DNA of 6,346 bases. Origin: Woeseiaceae bacterium. Its GTDB lineage: Bacteria > Pseudomonadota > Gammaproteobacteria > Steroidobacterales > Woeseiaceae. A program made the position numbers and the translations under genes. Below the pieces are notes generated by a model. The model was not told where the DNA came from. It was given only the letters and a program-made list of their open reading frames with translations, and searched no databases. This document shows positions 5,896 to 6,346 of the stretch, one piece after another. Numbering within the stretch: the stretch's first letter is position 1; every line of letters begins with the position of its first letter. The stretch lies in contig WTCH01000280.1 in NCBI GenBank assembly GCA_013138675.1, positions 1 through 6,346 of the forward strand. The letters are read 5' to 3'.

Positions 5896-6346
5896 GTGAC
5901 TTGGGAAATGTGCGAGCGATTTGGCTTTGATGCCAACGCGATTGCGCGACGCGTACACCTCGTCGGCCTGACCGGCACCGAAAATTTCTGTCTGGGCCTC
6001 GAGTTACAGCAACTGGTTATCGTGCCGAATGCCAGCAGCATCATCGAGGACGTTCTCGAGTCCCTCAAAAACATCGATCAGTTCGAGCAAATTGTCCTCG
6101 ACAACTCGGACACCGATCGGCTCGTAGGCTTCCAGAAGAGATACCTCTTCGGGCTTGGCGTCGATTTTATCAGCCCAGCGTACTTTGAAGAGCGCCTGCG
6201 TATCGGCTACGTACACAACAAGATTGGAGTACCGCAGTCGCTGTACCAGACCTCGTTTCTAACGCTCGAATACCTGCTGATCCACAATATTCCAGCAGCT
6301 ATTCGCAGCGACCCCGCCGCGTTTGACGACTTGCTCAAGTTCATCC
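5896..6346 (+). CDS. globin-coupled sensor protein, 5' part (output domain beyond window)
   Basis: This open frame runs off the right edge, with 150 codons seen from the GTG at 5896. The residues match the haem globin sensor (protoglobin-like) domain found at the N-terminus of globin-coupled diguanylate cyclases and chemotaxis transducers. RLRIGYVHNKIGVPQSLY (100-117) aligns with the F-helix of E. coli DosC (VHARIGIPVEI), which makes His107 the likely proximal haem ligand. FQKRYLFGLGVDFISPAYFEER (79-100) is the preceding helix region. No Tyr lies between residues 31 and 82, where O2-binding members have the distal Tyr of an FY pair; here the position appears to be Val53-Leu54. Starts considered were GTG 5896 (GGGGA eight bases upstream), TTG 5881 and ATG 5908; the frame is open back to 5815. 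I chose the GTG for its ribosome site. A GGDEF or similar output domain is expected but not seen. Confidence 0.75.
   Translation, partial: MTWEMCERFGFDANAIARRVHLVGLTGTENFCLGLELQQLVIVPNASSIIEDVLESLKNIDQFEQIVLDNSDTDRLVGFQKRYLFGLGVDFISPAYFEERLRIGYVHNKIGVPQSLYQTSFLTLEYLLIHNIPAAIRSDPAAFDDLLKFI

Overview
The window looks like chromosomal DNA from a GC-rich gammaproteobacterium, probably an environmental one. The main reason is the gene order on the minus strand: glyA, nrdR, ribD, ribE, then a ribB fused to a degenerate GTP cyclohydrolase II-like domain. This arrangement is typical of Proteobacteria, where ribH and nusB usually follow, and here they would lie beyond the left edge. I cannot resolve the genus from sequence alone. 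I saw no mobile elements, RNA genes or CRISPR arrays.

Layout, in the direction of minus-strand transcription (right to left): a complete class I histone deacetylase-like (AcuC-type) amidohydrolase at 4786-5736; glyA at 3468-4721; nrdR at 2888-3406; ribD at 1790-2884; ribE at 1146-1784; and ribB/ribBX at 8-1153. From nrdR onward the genes are 3 to 5 bases apart or overlap, so they form a tightly coupled operon. glyA and nrdR are separated by 61 bases. That gap holds a strong Shine-Dalgarno sequence and a possible 16-codon leader ORF whose stop overlaps the nrdR start (TGATG).

On the plus strand, diverging from the deacetylase gene, is the 5' part of a globin-coupled sensor. Its globin domain is nearly complete, but the output domain lies past the right edge.

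Functionally, RibD, RibE and the RibB domain supply riboflavin (FMN/FAD) from GTP and ribulose 5-phosphate. GlyA makes glycine and one-carbon units from serine, and NrdR represses ribonucleotide reductase genes. The operon therefore joins cofactor, one-carbon and nucleotide supply.

The most striking oddity is an in-frame TAG inside glyA at codon 293. The reading frame is otherwise perfectly conserved on both sides, with all catalytic residues present. TAG is an ordinary stop for ribBX, ribD and the deacetylase, so genome-wide recoding of TAG is unlikely. A recent nonsense change or a sequence error explains it best.
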